Shown here: positions 15,303 through 22,388 of the stretch, piece after piece
Numbering within the stretch: position 1 is the first letter of the stretch
How the letters are laid out: every line of letters starts with the position of its first letter
Source: an uncultured Blautia sp.
Lineage (GTDB): Bacteria > Bacillota > Clostridia > Lachnospirales > Lachnospiraceae
NCBI GenBank assembly: GCA_934424575.1
Contig: CAKRXU010000038.1
Coordinates: 1 to 25,010, forward strand
Direction: 5' to 3'
DNA length: 25,010 nt
Made by a program: the position numbers and the translations under genes
Notes under the pieces: generated by a model
Told to the model about the DNA's origin: nothing
Seen by the model: only the letters and a program-made list of their open reading frames with translations
Databases searched by the model: none

Positions 15303-16217
15303 ATGGAAACAATGAATTTTAAAGTGGATGTGGAAAAAGCCGGCGTCCGTATTGACCGCTATCTTGCGGACGTATGCCCGGACTTTTCCAGATCTTACCT
15401 GCAGAAACTTCTCAAAGACCAGATGGTTTCTGTAAATGGCAAAGTAGTAAAGGCAAATTATAAGACGCAGGCGGGTGACGAGGTGGCACTTCAGGTGCCG
15501 GATATGCAGCCGCTCGATATCAAACCGGAAGAGATCCCTCTTGATATCCTGTATGAGGATGAATGGCTGATGGTAGTAAATAAGCCAAAGGATATGGTCG
15601 TGCATCCAAGTGCCGGACATATGGAGGGAACTCTGGTCAATGCAGTCATGGCGCACTGCGGTGAGCATCTCTCCGGGATCAATGGCGTTCTGCGCCCCGG
15701 AATCGTGCACAGGATCGACAAGGACACAACAGGGGCACTTCTTATCTGCAAGGAGGACGGAGCCCACAGAGACCTTGCAGAGCAGCTCAAGGAGCACAGT
15801 ATCAAACGAAGATACCGTGCTGTCGTGCAGGGGAACATCAAAGAAGATGAGGGAACTGTTGATGCTCCGGTAGGAAGACATCCGATCGACCGCAAAAAAA
15901 TGGCAATCAATCATAAGAACGGCAAGGAAGCTGTGACACATTATAAGGTTCTGGAACGTTTCGGCAATGCGACGTATATCGAGTGCCGCCTGGAAACGGG
16001 ACGTACGCACCAGATCCGTGTGCATATGGCAAGCCTTGGTCATCCGCTTCTCGGCGATACGGTGTATGGATCATCCAAAAATCCATATCATCTCCAGGGA
16101 CAGGCACTTCATGCAATGATCCTGGGATTCCGTCATCCGGTGACAGGAGAATATCTGGAATTTACGGCACCGCTTCCGGAGTATTTCGAGAAACTTCTCG
16201 ATAAATTGCGTAAGTAA
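15303..16217 (+). CDS. rluD: Pseudouridine synthase, RluA/RluD family
   Basis: A 304-residue RNA pseudouridine synthase expected to modify 23S rRNA in the helix 69 region, though substrate cannot be read from sequence alone. An N-terminal S4 domain (about 10-70, RIDRYLADV...SRSYLQKLLKDQMVSVNGK) is followed by the catalytic domain with D139 in HRIDKDTTG, RYRAVVQGN and the RTHQIRVHMASLGHPLLGD motif. Length is normal. It begins three bases after the lspA stop. Members of this family in Firmicutes (YlyB) share the same lspA neighbour. Confidence 0.94.
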   Translation: METMNFKVDVEKAGVRIDRYLADVCPDFSRSYLQKLLKDQMVSVNGKVVKANYKTQAGDEVALQVPDMQPLDIKPEEIPLDILYEDEWLMVVNKPKDMVVHPSAGHMEGTLVNAVMAHCGEHLSGINGVLRPGIVHRIDKDTTGALLICKEDGAHRDLAEQLKEHSIKRRYRAVVQGNIKEDEGTVDAPVGRHPIDRKKMAINHKNGKEAVTHYKVLERFGNATYIECRLETGRTHQIRVHMASLGHPLLGDTVYGSSKNPYHLQGQALHAMILGFRHPVTGEYLEFTAPLPEYFEKLLDKLRK

Positions 16218-16286
16218 AGAATCAAGAGACTTTTCTGGCAAATTGTTGGTCTAATTTCAGGAAAATTGTAAAATAATTATAAATTG

Positions 16287-16316
16287 TTGGCATTTTCGGG
16301 AAAAATAATGTATAAT
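16287..16316 (+). promoter_or_regulatory. Promoter for the cytidylate-kinase-like gene
   Basis: TTGGCA at 16287-16292 and TATAAT at 16311-16316 with an 18-base spacer. It lies inside an apparent 5' extension of the downstream frame and so argues for the later start at 16353. Confidence 0.7.
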
Positions 16317-16352
16317 ACTCCTATAGTTTTTGCAGAAGGGAGTGCACAGCTT

Positions 16353-16991
16353 ATGAATAGTACAAGTTCAATCATCACAATCGGACGTGAATATGGAAGT
16401 GGAGGAAGACAGATCGGTCAGGAGATCGCCAAATATTTCGGGATCAAATGTTACGATAAGGAACTTCTGGAGCATGCCGCAAACGACAGTGGTATCTGCA
16501 AGGAACTGTTTGAGAATCATGATGAGAAACCGACCAACAGTTTTCTGTATTCTCTGGTCATGGATACCTATTCTTTTGGATATTCTTCCGCAGGATTTTC
16601 GGATATGCCGATGAACCACAAGATCTTCCTCGCACAGTTTGATGCGGTCAAGAAACTGGCAGATGAGGGTCCGTGTGTTATGGTAGGCCGCTGTGCAGAT
16701 TATGCGCTGGCAGACTGGAAGGACTGCTTCAGTGTATTTGTACATGCAGATCTTGACTGGCGGATCAACCGTCTTGCAGCCAAACATAACAAATCTCCAA
16801 AAGAAGCCAAGGACATGATCACCAAGACCGATAAGAGCAGGGCAAGCTACTATAACTACTACACCAACAAGAAATGGGGAGCAGCCAAGAGCTATAATCT
16901 CTGCATCGACAGCAGCAAGCTCGGTATCGAGAACAGCGTCAGAACGATCATAGAAGCGATCAAGATCTTTGACGAGAGCAAAAATAAATAA
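16353..16991 (+). CDS. Cytidylate kinase-like family protein
   Basis: A 212-residue P-loop protein of the cytidylate kinase-like family (Pfam Cytidylate_kin2). The Walker-type loop is GREYGSGGRQIG at 11-22; other features are CYDKELLEHAA, CVMVGRCADYAL and a lid-like stretch with ITKTDKSRASYYNYYTNKKWG. The family is widespread in Clostridia next to the real cmk and its substrate is not known; it need not phosphorylate CMP. The start is ATG 16353 (GAAGGGAG ten bases upstream), because the longer frame from 16284 would include the promoter. A perfect 13-bp hairpin follows the gene. Confidence 0.88.
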   Translation: MNSTSSIITIGREYGSGGRQIGQEIAKYFGIKCYDKELLEHAANDSGICKELFENHDEKPTNSFLYSLVMDTYSFGYSSAGFSDMPMNHKIFLAQFDAVKKLADEGPCVMVGRCADYALADWKDCFSVFVHADLDWRINRLAAKHNKSPKEAKDMITKTDKSRASYYNYYTNKKWGAAKSYNLCIDSSKLGIENSVRTIIEAIKIFDESKNK

Positions 16992-17005
16992 AAGTTTCAG
17001 CAAAG

Positions 17006-17037
17006 AAGTCCTCTGGCAGTGTGTCAGGGGACTTTAG
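17006..17037 (+). terminator. Hairpin terminator after the kinase-like gene
   Basis: AAGTCCTCTGGCA (17006-17018) pairs over 13 bp, with two wobbles, to TGTCAGGGGACTT (17022-17034) around the loop GTG, with only a short T-run after it. The weak tract suggests partial termination. Confidence 0.65.
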
Positions 17038-17038
17038 C

Positions 17039-17401
17039 TTGGGGGAGGAACACTATGAGCCACACATCGATCCTGCAGTTTCGTACAGCCAGATCAAAGG
17101 TATTGACCTGGTAACGGAGGGGCTTCTCACGTTACAGAAGGTGATCGATTATTATGAGGATTTCAGCGAAGACAGGCTGTATTATAATCGGATCATCAAG
17201 AAGAAGGATGCGGCAGCAGAACTGTTTCGGGTATTGTTTGCCGAAGCTATGGAGATCAATTTTTTCTTTGGAAATGCACTGAATGAAAATTATACAGCAC
17301 TTCATATTGAACGAGAAAAGAAAAAGAATCTGGCACTGGAGCTAATCGAAGCTTTGAAATCCGAAGGAAAAAAAGTGAAGATCTGCTTCTGGTGTGTATA
17401 A
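17039..17401 (+). CDS. Hypothetical protein, about 120 residues, start uncertain
   Basis: I do not recognise a family. The product is helical, rich in Glu and Lys, and ends in the short hydrophobic KICFWCV. Segments such as QIKGIDLVTEGLLTLQKVIDYYED and AAAELFRVLFAEAMEINFFFG look like packed helices. The first in-frame GTG (17021) lies in the loop of the upstream hairpin and is unlikely. TTG 17039 has AGGGG eight bases before it. Oddly, the best Shine-Dalgarno in the area (GGGGGAGG at 17041-17048) precedes an ATG at 17055 in another frame that opens only 19 codons. A frameshift or a small overlapping leader peptide is therefore possible. The stop is directly followed by the NUDIX gene. Confidence 0.6.
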   Translation: MGEEHYEPHIDPAVSYSQIKGIDLVTEGLLTLQKVIDYYEDFSEDRLYYNRIIKKKDAAAELFRVLFAEAMEINFFFGNALNENYTALHIEREKKKNLALELIEALKSEGKKVKICFWCV

Positions 17402-17425
17402 ATGAGGAAAATGGAGAAGAATGCA

Positions 17426-18007
17426 ATGATAACAAGACAGGCTTTAATAAATCAAATAGAACTCTATCAGCCGTTTAATGAACAGGAAGAAGCAGATAAA
17501 GCTCTGATCTTGCAATGGATCAGGGAGAATGATAACGCATTCTTAAGGGAAAACAACGTCGCCCATATGACGGCCTCTGCCTGGGTAGTGAACAAAGACC
17601 GGAGCAAGGTACTCATGGTATATCACAATATCTATGATTCCTGGTCGTGGCTAGGGGGACATGCGGATGGGGAGACGGACCTTCTTGCGGTTGCGCTTCG
17701 TGAGGTAAAAGAAGAAGCGGGGATCTCGCATGTGCACCCGGTATCGGAGGAGATCTTTTCGCTGGAATCTCTTACGGTGGATGGGCATGTCAAGAAGGGA
17801 AAGTATGTGTCCAGCCATCTGCACCTGAATGTGACGTATCTTCTGGAGGCAGACTGTGAGGAAGCAGTTTCGATCAAAGCGGATGAGAACAGCGGTGTAG
17901 CCTGGTTTTCGCCGGAAGAAGCATTAAAGCAGTCTACAGAGCCATGGTTTGTAGAACGTGTATATGCGAAATTGATAGAAAAAACGAAAAAAGAAAGATG
18001 TCAGTAG
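17426..18007 (+). CDS. NUDIX hydrolase
   Basis: A 193-residue NUDIX-fold hydrolase likely to act on a nucleoside diphosphate derivative. The NUDIX box lies at 78-100: GHADGETDLLAVALREVKEE followed by AGI. The REVKEE core with the metal-binding glutamates is intact, but the first conserved Glu is shifted by one (GET, where E is expected at the T). The domain starts near 45 (HMTASAWVVNKDRSKVLMVYH), after a helical lead-in. ATG 17402 lies next to the preceding stop; I prefer ATG 17426 because GGAGAAG stands just before it. Substrate cannot be told. Confidence 0.88.
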   Translation: MITRQALINQIELYQPFNEQEEADKALILQWIRENDNAFLRENNVAHMTASAWVVNKDRSKVLMVYHNIYDSWSWLGGHADGETDLLAVALREVKEEAGISHVHPVSEEIFSLESLTVDGHVKKGKYVSSHLHLNVTYLLEADCEEAVSIKADENSGVAWFSPEEALKQSTEPWFVERVYAKLIEKTKKERCQ

Positions 18008-18015
18008 CAGATTTA

Positions 18016-18024
18016 TGCTATAAT
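18016..18024 (+). promoter_or_regulatory. Extended -10 element before dtd
   Basis: TGC followed by a perfect TATAAT at 18019-18024 forms an extended -10 box, 35 bases before the dtd start. There is no recognisable -35 box. Confidence 0.45.
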
Positions 18025-18058
18025 ATATTTGGAAATAAAGCTAAAACAGGAGAATTTT

Positions 18059-18505
18059 ATGAGACTGGTTGTACAGAGAGTACTTCAGGCAGAAGTACAG
18101 GTAGATGGACAGAGTATAGGTAAAATAGGCAGGGGCTTTCTGGTGCTGGTAGGTGTCGGAAAGGATGACACAAAGGAGATTGCAGACAAATACCTCAAGA
18201 AGCTGCTGGGACTTCGTATTTTTGAGGATGAGAATGGAAAGACAAATCTTTCTCTCAAAGATGTTGGCGGGGAACTGCTTCTTGTTTCGCAGTTTACGCT
18301 CTATGCAAACTGTAAGAAGGGAAACAGACCAAGCTTTATCGAGGCGGGTGAACCGGACAAGGCGGAAGCTTTGTATGAATATATGATCGAGGAAGCATCA
18401 AAGAGCGTTCCGGTCGTACAGCATGGAAGCTTTGGGGCAGACATGAAGGTTTCTCTTATCAATGACGGACCGTTTACAATCCTTCTGGATGAGCATATTT
18501 TATAA
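18059..18505 (+). CDS. dtd: D-aminoacyl-tRNA deacylase
   Basis: A 148-residue DTD, which hydrolyses D-amino acids (and glycine) wrongly attached to tRNA. Both family signatures are visible: SQFTLYA near 78-84 and the NDGPFTI motif near 136-142, which carries the cross-subunit Gly-cisPro. The opening MRLVVQRVLQAEVQVDGQ is standard. The start is ATG 18059 with AGGAGA upstream; the longer frame from 18029 adds residues not found in the family. Length matches the family (about 145-150). Confidence 0.96.
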   Translation: MRLVVQRVLQAEVQVDGQSIGKIGRGFLVLVGVGKDDTKEIADKYLKKLLGLRIFEDENGKTNLSLKDVGGELLLVSQFTLYANCKKGNRPSFIEAGEPDKAEALYEYMIEEASKSVPVVQHGSFGADMKVSLINDGPFTILLDEHIL

Positions 18506-18533
18506 GATACCGAAGATGGGGAGGTAAGGAATA

Positions 18534-19685
18534 ATGATTATTGATCATGTGAAGGTTTTTACAGAGGATAAGAAGTTTACAGACGGCGGGATCGTCATAA
18601 AGGACGGAACGATCGAACAGGTTTATACAGAGGGGAACAGACCGCAGACAGAAGATGAGGCCCTTGACGGGAAAGGCATGTACGCGATACCGGGGCTTAT
18701 TGACCTGCATTTCCACGGGTGCAAGGGAGATGACTTCTGCGACGGCAGCAGGGATGCGATCGCCAGGATCGCGGAATATGAGGCTTCTGTGGGGGTGACT
18801 GCGATCGCTCCGGCGACGATGACGCTTCCGGTCGAGGAATTGGAACAGATCCTCCGTGTGGCAGCAGAATACAAAAAAGGTCCGCACAGTAAGAAAGAGG
18901 CGGATTTTGTCGGCATCAACATGGAGGGACCTTTTATCAGTCCTGCCAAAAAGGGCGCGCAGGATGAGAGAAATATCATTCCGTGTGATGTGAAGGTTTG
19001 CGAGCGTTTTCTGGAAGCTTCAGAGGGGCTGGTGAAGTTCATGGGTATCGCGCCGGAGGAGAGCGAAAATGCGGTTTCTTTTATTGAGGCGGTCAGAGAT
19101 AAGGTAAATGTTTCTCTGGCACATACAAATGCGGATTATGATACGGCTATGGCGGCTTTTAACGCAGGGGCAGACCATGCGGTTCATCTCTACAATGCCA
19201 TGCCGGCGTTTACACATAGGGCACCGGGCGTGATCGGGGCCGTTTATGACAGTAAGCATGTGATGGCGGAGATCATCTGTGACGGTGTACATATCCATCC
19301 GGCAACAGTCCGGGCGACATTTGAAATGATGGGAGAGGACCGCATGATCCTGATCAGTGACAGCATGCGGGCAGCAGGAATGCCGGACGGTTCCTATACT
19401 TTGGGCGGGCTGGATGTAAACGTAGTCGGAAACCGCGCTACATTGGCCTCAGACGGCGCGATAGCAGGTTCCGTGACGAATCTTATGGACTGCATGAAAA
19501 CAGCAGTTAAAACCATGAATATCCCGCTGGAAACAGCAGTTGCCTGTGCCACGATTAATCCGGCAAAAAGTCTTGGGATCGATGCCGAGTACGGTTCCAT
19601 CCGAGCAGGCAAAAAAGCGCACATCGTCCTGATGGATCAGGAGCTGAACGTGCAGCAGGTAATTAAGGATGGGGAACTGCTATAG
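18534..19685 (+). CDS. nagA: N-acetylglucosamine-6-phosphate deacetylase
   Basis: A 383-residue amidohydrolase that deacetylates GlcNAc-6-phosphate in amino-sugar recycling. Metal and catalytic residues are visible: H59 and H61 in DLHFHG, E131 in NMEGPF, H197 in SLAHTNAD, H218 in HLYNAM and D276 in ISDSM. DGVHIHP (H253) is the substrate-binding motif. The end PAKSLGIDAEYGSIRAGKKA and DIVLM-like HIVLMD are typical. GAGG is nine bases before the ATG. No nagB or transporter is adjacent, so the gene is not part of a dedicated amino-sugar operon here. Confidence 0.96.
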   Translation: MIIDHVKVFTEDKKFTDGGIVIKDGTIEQVYTEGNRPQTEDEALDGKGMYAIPGLIDLHFHGCKGDDFCDGSRDAIARIAEYEASVGVTAIAPATMTLPVEELEQILRVAAEYKKGPHSKKEADFVGINMEGPFISPAKKGAQDERNIIPCDVKVCERFLEASEGLVKFMGIAPEESENAVSFIEAVRDKVNVSLAHTNADYDTAMAAFNAGADHAVHLYNAMPAFTHRAPGVIGAVYDSKHVMAEIICDGVHIHPATVRATFEMMGEDRMILISDSMRAAGMPDGSYTLGGLDVNVVGNRATLASDGAIAGSVTNLMDCMKTAVKTMNIPLETAVACATINPAKSLGIDAEYGSIRAGKKAHIVLMDQELNVQQVIKDGELL

Positions 19686-19714
19686 TTGCAGTTTCCTTAT
19701 AAATATGTTATAGT
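19686..19714 (+). promoter_or_regulatory. Promoter of the recombinase gene set
   Basis: TTGCAG at 19686-19691 and TATAGT at 19709-19714 are 17 bases apart, with TGT just before the -10 box. It begins immediately after the nagA stop and drives the following genes. Confidence 0.65.
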
Positions 19715-19779
19715 ATATAAAAACACCTAACAAACCCAAAAACCTGCTTCGCGCAGACAGGAAAGGAGGACATTTTCAG

Positions 19780-20676
19780 GTGGAAGATTATCCATTCAGT
19801 GAAAAGACAAGAATCATATGGAAACATTTTATCCGACAGTTTCAGGAAGAAAGTATTGCATCCTATCAAAGTGATTTCCTGGAATTTACACGATTTACGA
19901 AGAAAGATTTCCTGGACATCCATGCAGAAGATGTAGCGGGATTCTACAGAAACCTTGAGAAAAAGATCGAAGAGAAAACACTGGCTCCAAGTACCTGTGC
20001 CAAAAAGATCCGGGAACTGAATTCTCTGTCAAATTATATCTACGAAAACAGGCTGGAATTTGGTATCAGCGATGATTATACGAATCATTTTGCCGATTAT
20101 GTCAAAAAAGTCCAGAAAGTAAGCATGTATGCAAATGCAGTTCCGGTGGAGGACATTGACCGGCTGCTTGTAGCCGCGCAGGAAAATCATATGGCGTACT
20201 GTATCATAATTTTGCTTTATCGCATGGGCTTTTCCTCGACAGAGATCATTGACATGAAACCGGAAAATATCCGCCTGTACAATAACGGAGCCTATGCATT
20301 TATGCCAAAACGTGACAAGGCAAATTTTATCCCGGAGGATGTTTACAGGATCCTGGAGCTGTATCTGGCAGAACGAGAATCGAACGAATATCTGTTTTAC
20401 AATAAATATGGAAATCAGCTCAATACTATGTATATCAGCCGTCTGCTGAAGAAATATACGGCAAAAGCAGGGATTCACAATTACAGTGCTCAGCAGCTTC
20501 GGAATTCCTGTATTTATACGATGTTTGCATACGGGGCAGATACGGAAGGCGTTGCAGAGGAAATGGGGATCACACCGGACAATCTGAAGCGTTATAAACG
20601 TAATTATATAGATGAGACTTCCAGAAGTATCCGAAGCATGGTCAAATTAAAAGCAGATCTTCCGGAAAATGAATAA
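19780..20676 (+). CDS. Tyrosine recombinase fold protein with degenerate active site
   Basis: A 298-residue protein with the two-domain layout of phage integrases: an N-terminal SAM-like core-binding domain (about 10-100, helices with SIASYQSDFLEF and TCAKKIRELNSLSNYIY) and a C-terminal catalytic-type domain. Aligned to the complete recombinase encoded at 21076, the first catalytic Arg is S152 (RMGFSSTE), the HxLR motif is QQLR (Q238, R241), the later His is Ile (MGITPD), and no Tyr falls at the nucleophile position, though Tyr residues lie two positions either side. It is likely non-catalytic DNA-binding, or catalytically divergent. The start is GTG 19780, with AAAGGAGGA upstream. Confidence 0.8.
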   Translation: MEDYPFSEKTRIIWKHFIRQFQEESIASYQSDFLEFTRFTKKDFLDIHAEDVAGFYRNLEKKIEEKTLAPSTCAKKIRELNSLSNYIYENRLEFGISDDYTNHFADYVKKVQKVSMYANAVPVEDIDRLLVAAQENHMAYCIIILLYRMGFSSTEIIDMKPENIRLYNNGAYAFMPKRDKANFIPEDVYRILELYLAERESNEYLFYNKYGNQLNTMYISRLLKKYTAKAGIHNYSAQQLRNSCIYTMFAYGADTEGVAEEMGITPDNLKRYKRNYIDETSRSIRSMVKLKADLPENE

Positions 20677-20704
20677 ATAAACAGACAGAAAGAAGGAATT
20701 TTTT

Positions 20705-20935
20705 ATGCGTCAGGAACAATTTAAAATGGAACGCCAGGGACTGATCAAAGTCGGCGATGTCGTAGAGATCTCAGAATTTCAGTCCTACATGAATTACAGT
20801 TACATCATAGAACCGGCCGTGGCAATGTCCGGATGTTACAAAAACTCCGAACGAATCAAATCCAAAACCGGCGTGATCAAAAAGATCGACCATACGCCAA
20901 GGGGATTTATGGTAACGGCTGAATTTGAGGAATAA
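20705..20935 (+). CDS. Hypothetical 76-residue protein between recombinase genes
   Basis: I do not recognise the family. The sequence suggests a small beta-barrel: it contains LIKVGDVVEIS, then TGVIKKIDHTPRGFMVTAEFEE, a pattern resembling SH3-like or KOW-type folds, with a central aromatic stretch FQSYMNYSYIIEPA. AAGGAA seven bases upstream of the ATG and clean spacing to both neighbours support translation. It lies between the degenerate and the complete tyrosine recombinases in the same direction and could be an accessory factor, but only position suggests that. Confidence 0.7.
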   Translation: MRQEQFKMERQGLIKVGDVVEISEFQSYMNYSYIIEPAVAMSGCYKNSERIKSKTGVIKKIDHTPRGFMVTAEFEE

Positions 20936-20967
20936 AGGCAAAATCCGGGATATGGCTGGGATCTGCA

Positions 20968-21007
20968 TATATCTATATGAAAAACTACGGTTTGTCGTAT
21001 AGATATA
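20968..21007. repeat. Imperfect inverted repeat upstream of the recombinase gene
   Basis: TATATCTATATG (20968-20979) and CGTATAGATATA (20996-21007) form a 12-bp stem with one wobble around a 16-base spacer, in which AAAC/GTTT can also pair. There is no T-run, so it is not an ordinary terminator. It lies 69 bases before the recombinase start and could be an operator or recombinase-binding site. Confidence 0.5.
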
Positions 21008-21075
21008 GATGACTGCTGTCAGCTTTATTTTCCAGGCTTTACCCATGATTTGATTTTAAGGAGTTAAATTTTTTT

Positions 21076-22131
21076 ATGGAGAAAAAAACAACATATCACG
21101 AACAAAAAGATATCGAGAATATTTTAAGGCTGCGTGAAGTTCTTTCAACGCTGCCGCCGTTTTGCAGAGATTATTTTCGTGCGATTGATACAACGACTAC
21201 GACCAAGACCAGGATTTCCTATGCCTACGATATCCGGATTTTCTTTCAGTTTCTTCTTGATGAAAATCCGGCATTTAAGGATTACAAAATGACGGATTTT
21301 ACAGTTGATGTCCTGGATCAGATCAAGGCTCTGGATCTTGAGGAATATCAGGAATATCTCAAGGTCTACCAGGCTGGTGACAAAACCGAAACAAACGGCG
21401 AACGTGGGCTCAAACGAAAGATCTCTGCCCTTCGGAGTTTTTATGCATATTATTACAGAAGGGAAATGATCGAGACAAATCCGACCGTACTTATCGATGT
21501 GCCAAAGATCCATGACAAAAGCATCATCCGGCTTGATACCGATGAGGTTGCTCTCCTGCTTGATTATATAGAACATTGTGGCGACCAGCTTACCGGTCAG
21601 AAACGTGTCTACTATGAGAAAAACAAAGAACGCGATCTGGCGATTGTGACTCTGCTTCTCGGAACCGGTATCCGAGTTTCGGAATGTGTGGGACTTGATA
21701 TTGAAGATGTGGATTTTAAGAATAACGGAATAAAGGTCACCCGAAAAGGTGGAAATGAAATGGTTGTATATTTCGGACCGGAGGTAGAAAAAGCTCTGAA
21801 ACGTTATCTGGAAGTCCGCGAGAATATCATTCCGCTGGAAGGCCATGAACACGCTCTCTTCTACTCTGCCCAGCGCCGCCGTATCGGTGTCCAGGCGATC
21901 GAGAATCTTGTCAAGAAATACGCCCAGCAGATCACGACCACCAAAAAGATCACGCCGCATAAGCTGCGCAGCACCTACGGTACGGCCTTGTATCAGGAAA
22001 CAGGTGATATTTATCTCGTTGCGGATGTTCTTGGCCATAAGGACGTAAATACGACCAAGAAACACTATGCAGCGATCGACGATGCCAGAAGACGCCAGGC
22101 GGCGAAGGCTGTCAAGCTGCGTGAGGATTAA
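21076..22131 (+). CDS. Tyrosine recombinase, XerC/XerD type
   Basis: A 351-residue site-specific recombinase with a complete catalytic set: R200 in GTGIRVSE, K224 in the VTRKGG hairpin, H295 and R298 in PHKLRS, H321 in LGHKDV and the nucleophile Y331 in TKKHYAAI. The N-terminal core-binding domain occupies about 25-135. At about 350 residues it is longer than typical XerC/XerD (about 300), with an extra N-terminal segment and an insertion near 180-190. AAGGAG precedes the ATG by an unusually long 12 bases. It may be the chromosome-dimer recombinase of this organism or a relative with another role; dif-like sequences occur in this window. Confidence 0.88.
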   Translation: MEKKTTYHEQKDIENILRLREVLSTLPPFCRDYFRAIDTTTTTKTRISYAYDIRIFFQFLLDENPAFKDYKMTDFTVDVLDQIKALDLEEYQEYLKVYQAGDKTETNGERGLKRKISALRSFYAYYYRREMIETNPTVLIDVPKIHDKSIIRLDTDEVALLLDYIEHCGDQLTGQKRVYYEKNKERDLAIVTLLLGTGIRVSECVGLDIEDVDFKNNGIKVTRKGGNEMVVYFGPEVEKALKRYLEVRENIIPLEGHEHALFYSAQRRRIGVQAIENLVKKYAQQITTTKKITPHKLRSTYGTALYQETGDIYLVADVLGHKDVNTTKKHYAAIDDARRRQAAKAVKLRED

Positions 22132-22283
22132 ATTAAGCACCTGCTGCCAGCCACAAAAAGAATGCCATCCTGGGAATATGCTCTCAGAATGGCATTCTCG
22201 TTCATGCCCGCATCAAGTGCCTTTGCCTTATCTTCCGATATAAAATCTATCAGGCTGACTTTCTTAAGGGCATTGTCGTACAT
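22128..22283 (-). CDS. Doubtful small reading frame downstream of mgtE
   Basis: A 51-codon minus-strand frame whose start at 22283 has GGAG about eight bases upstream. The product includes LIDFISEDKAKALDAGMNEN, vaguely like the end of a response-regulator receiver domain. However, its last third is formed by the palindromic arms of a strong terminator and it runs into the recombinase stop codon on the other strand. I regard expression as unlikely, and list it because the region otherwise has no gene. Confidence 0.2.
   Translation of the reverse strand: MYDNALKKVSLIDFISEDKAKALDAGMNENAILRAYSQDGILFVAGSRCLI
22154..22198 (-). terminator. Strong intrinsic terminator for the mgtE transcript
   Basis: AGAATGCCAT and ATGGCATTCT (22159-22168 and 22189-22198) pair perfectly; after one mismatch a further 6 bp (CTGAGA/TCCCAG with a wobble) continue to a 6-base loop. 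On the minus strand TTTTT follows at 22159-22155. There is no T-run in the other direction. Confidence 0.85.
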
Positions 22284-22388
22284 GGACAAAGCTCCGGTAA
22301 GCATCGATGACTGCATGGCTTCCAGAGTCTTATTCAAAATGGACAAAAGCTCTGTACAACACAGTATTTGACAGAACAAAATATGATA

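Noticed and set aside
16284..16352. Longer start for the cytidylate-kinase-like gene
   Set aside because: The extension overlaps a good promoter whose start of transcription would lie downstream of that codon.
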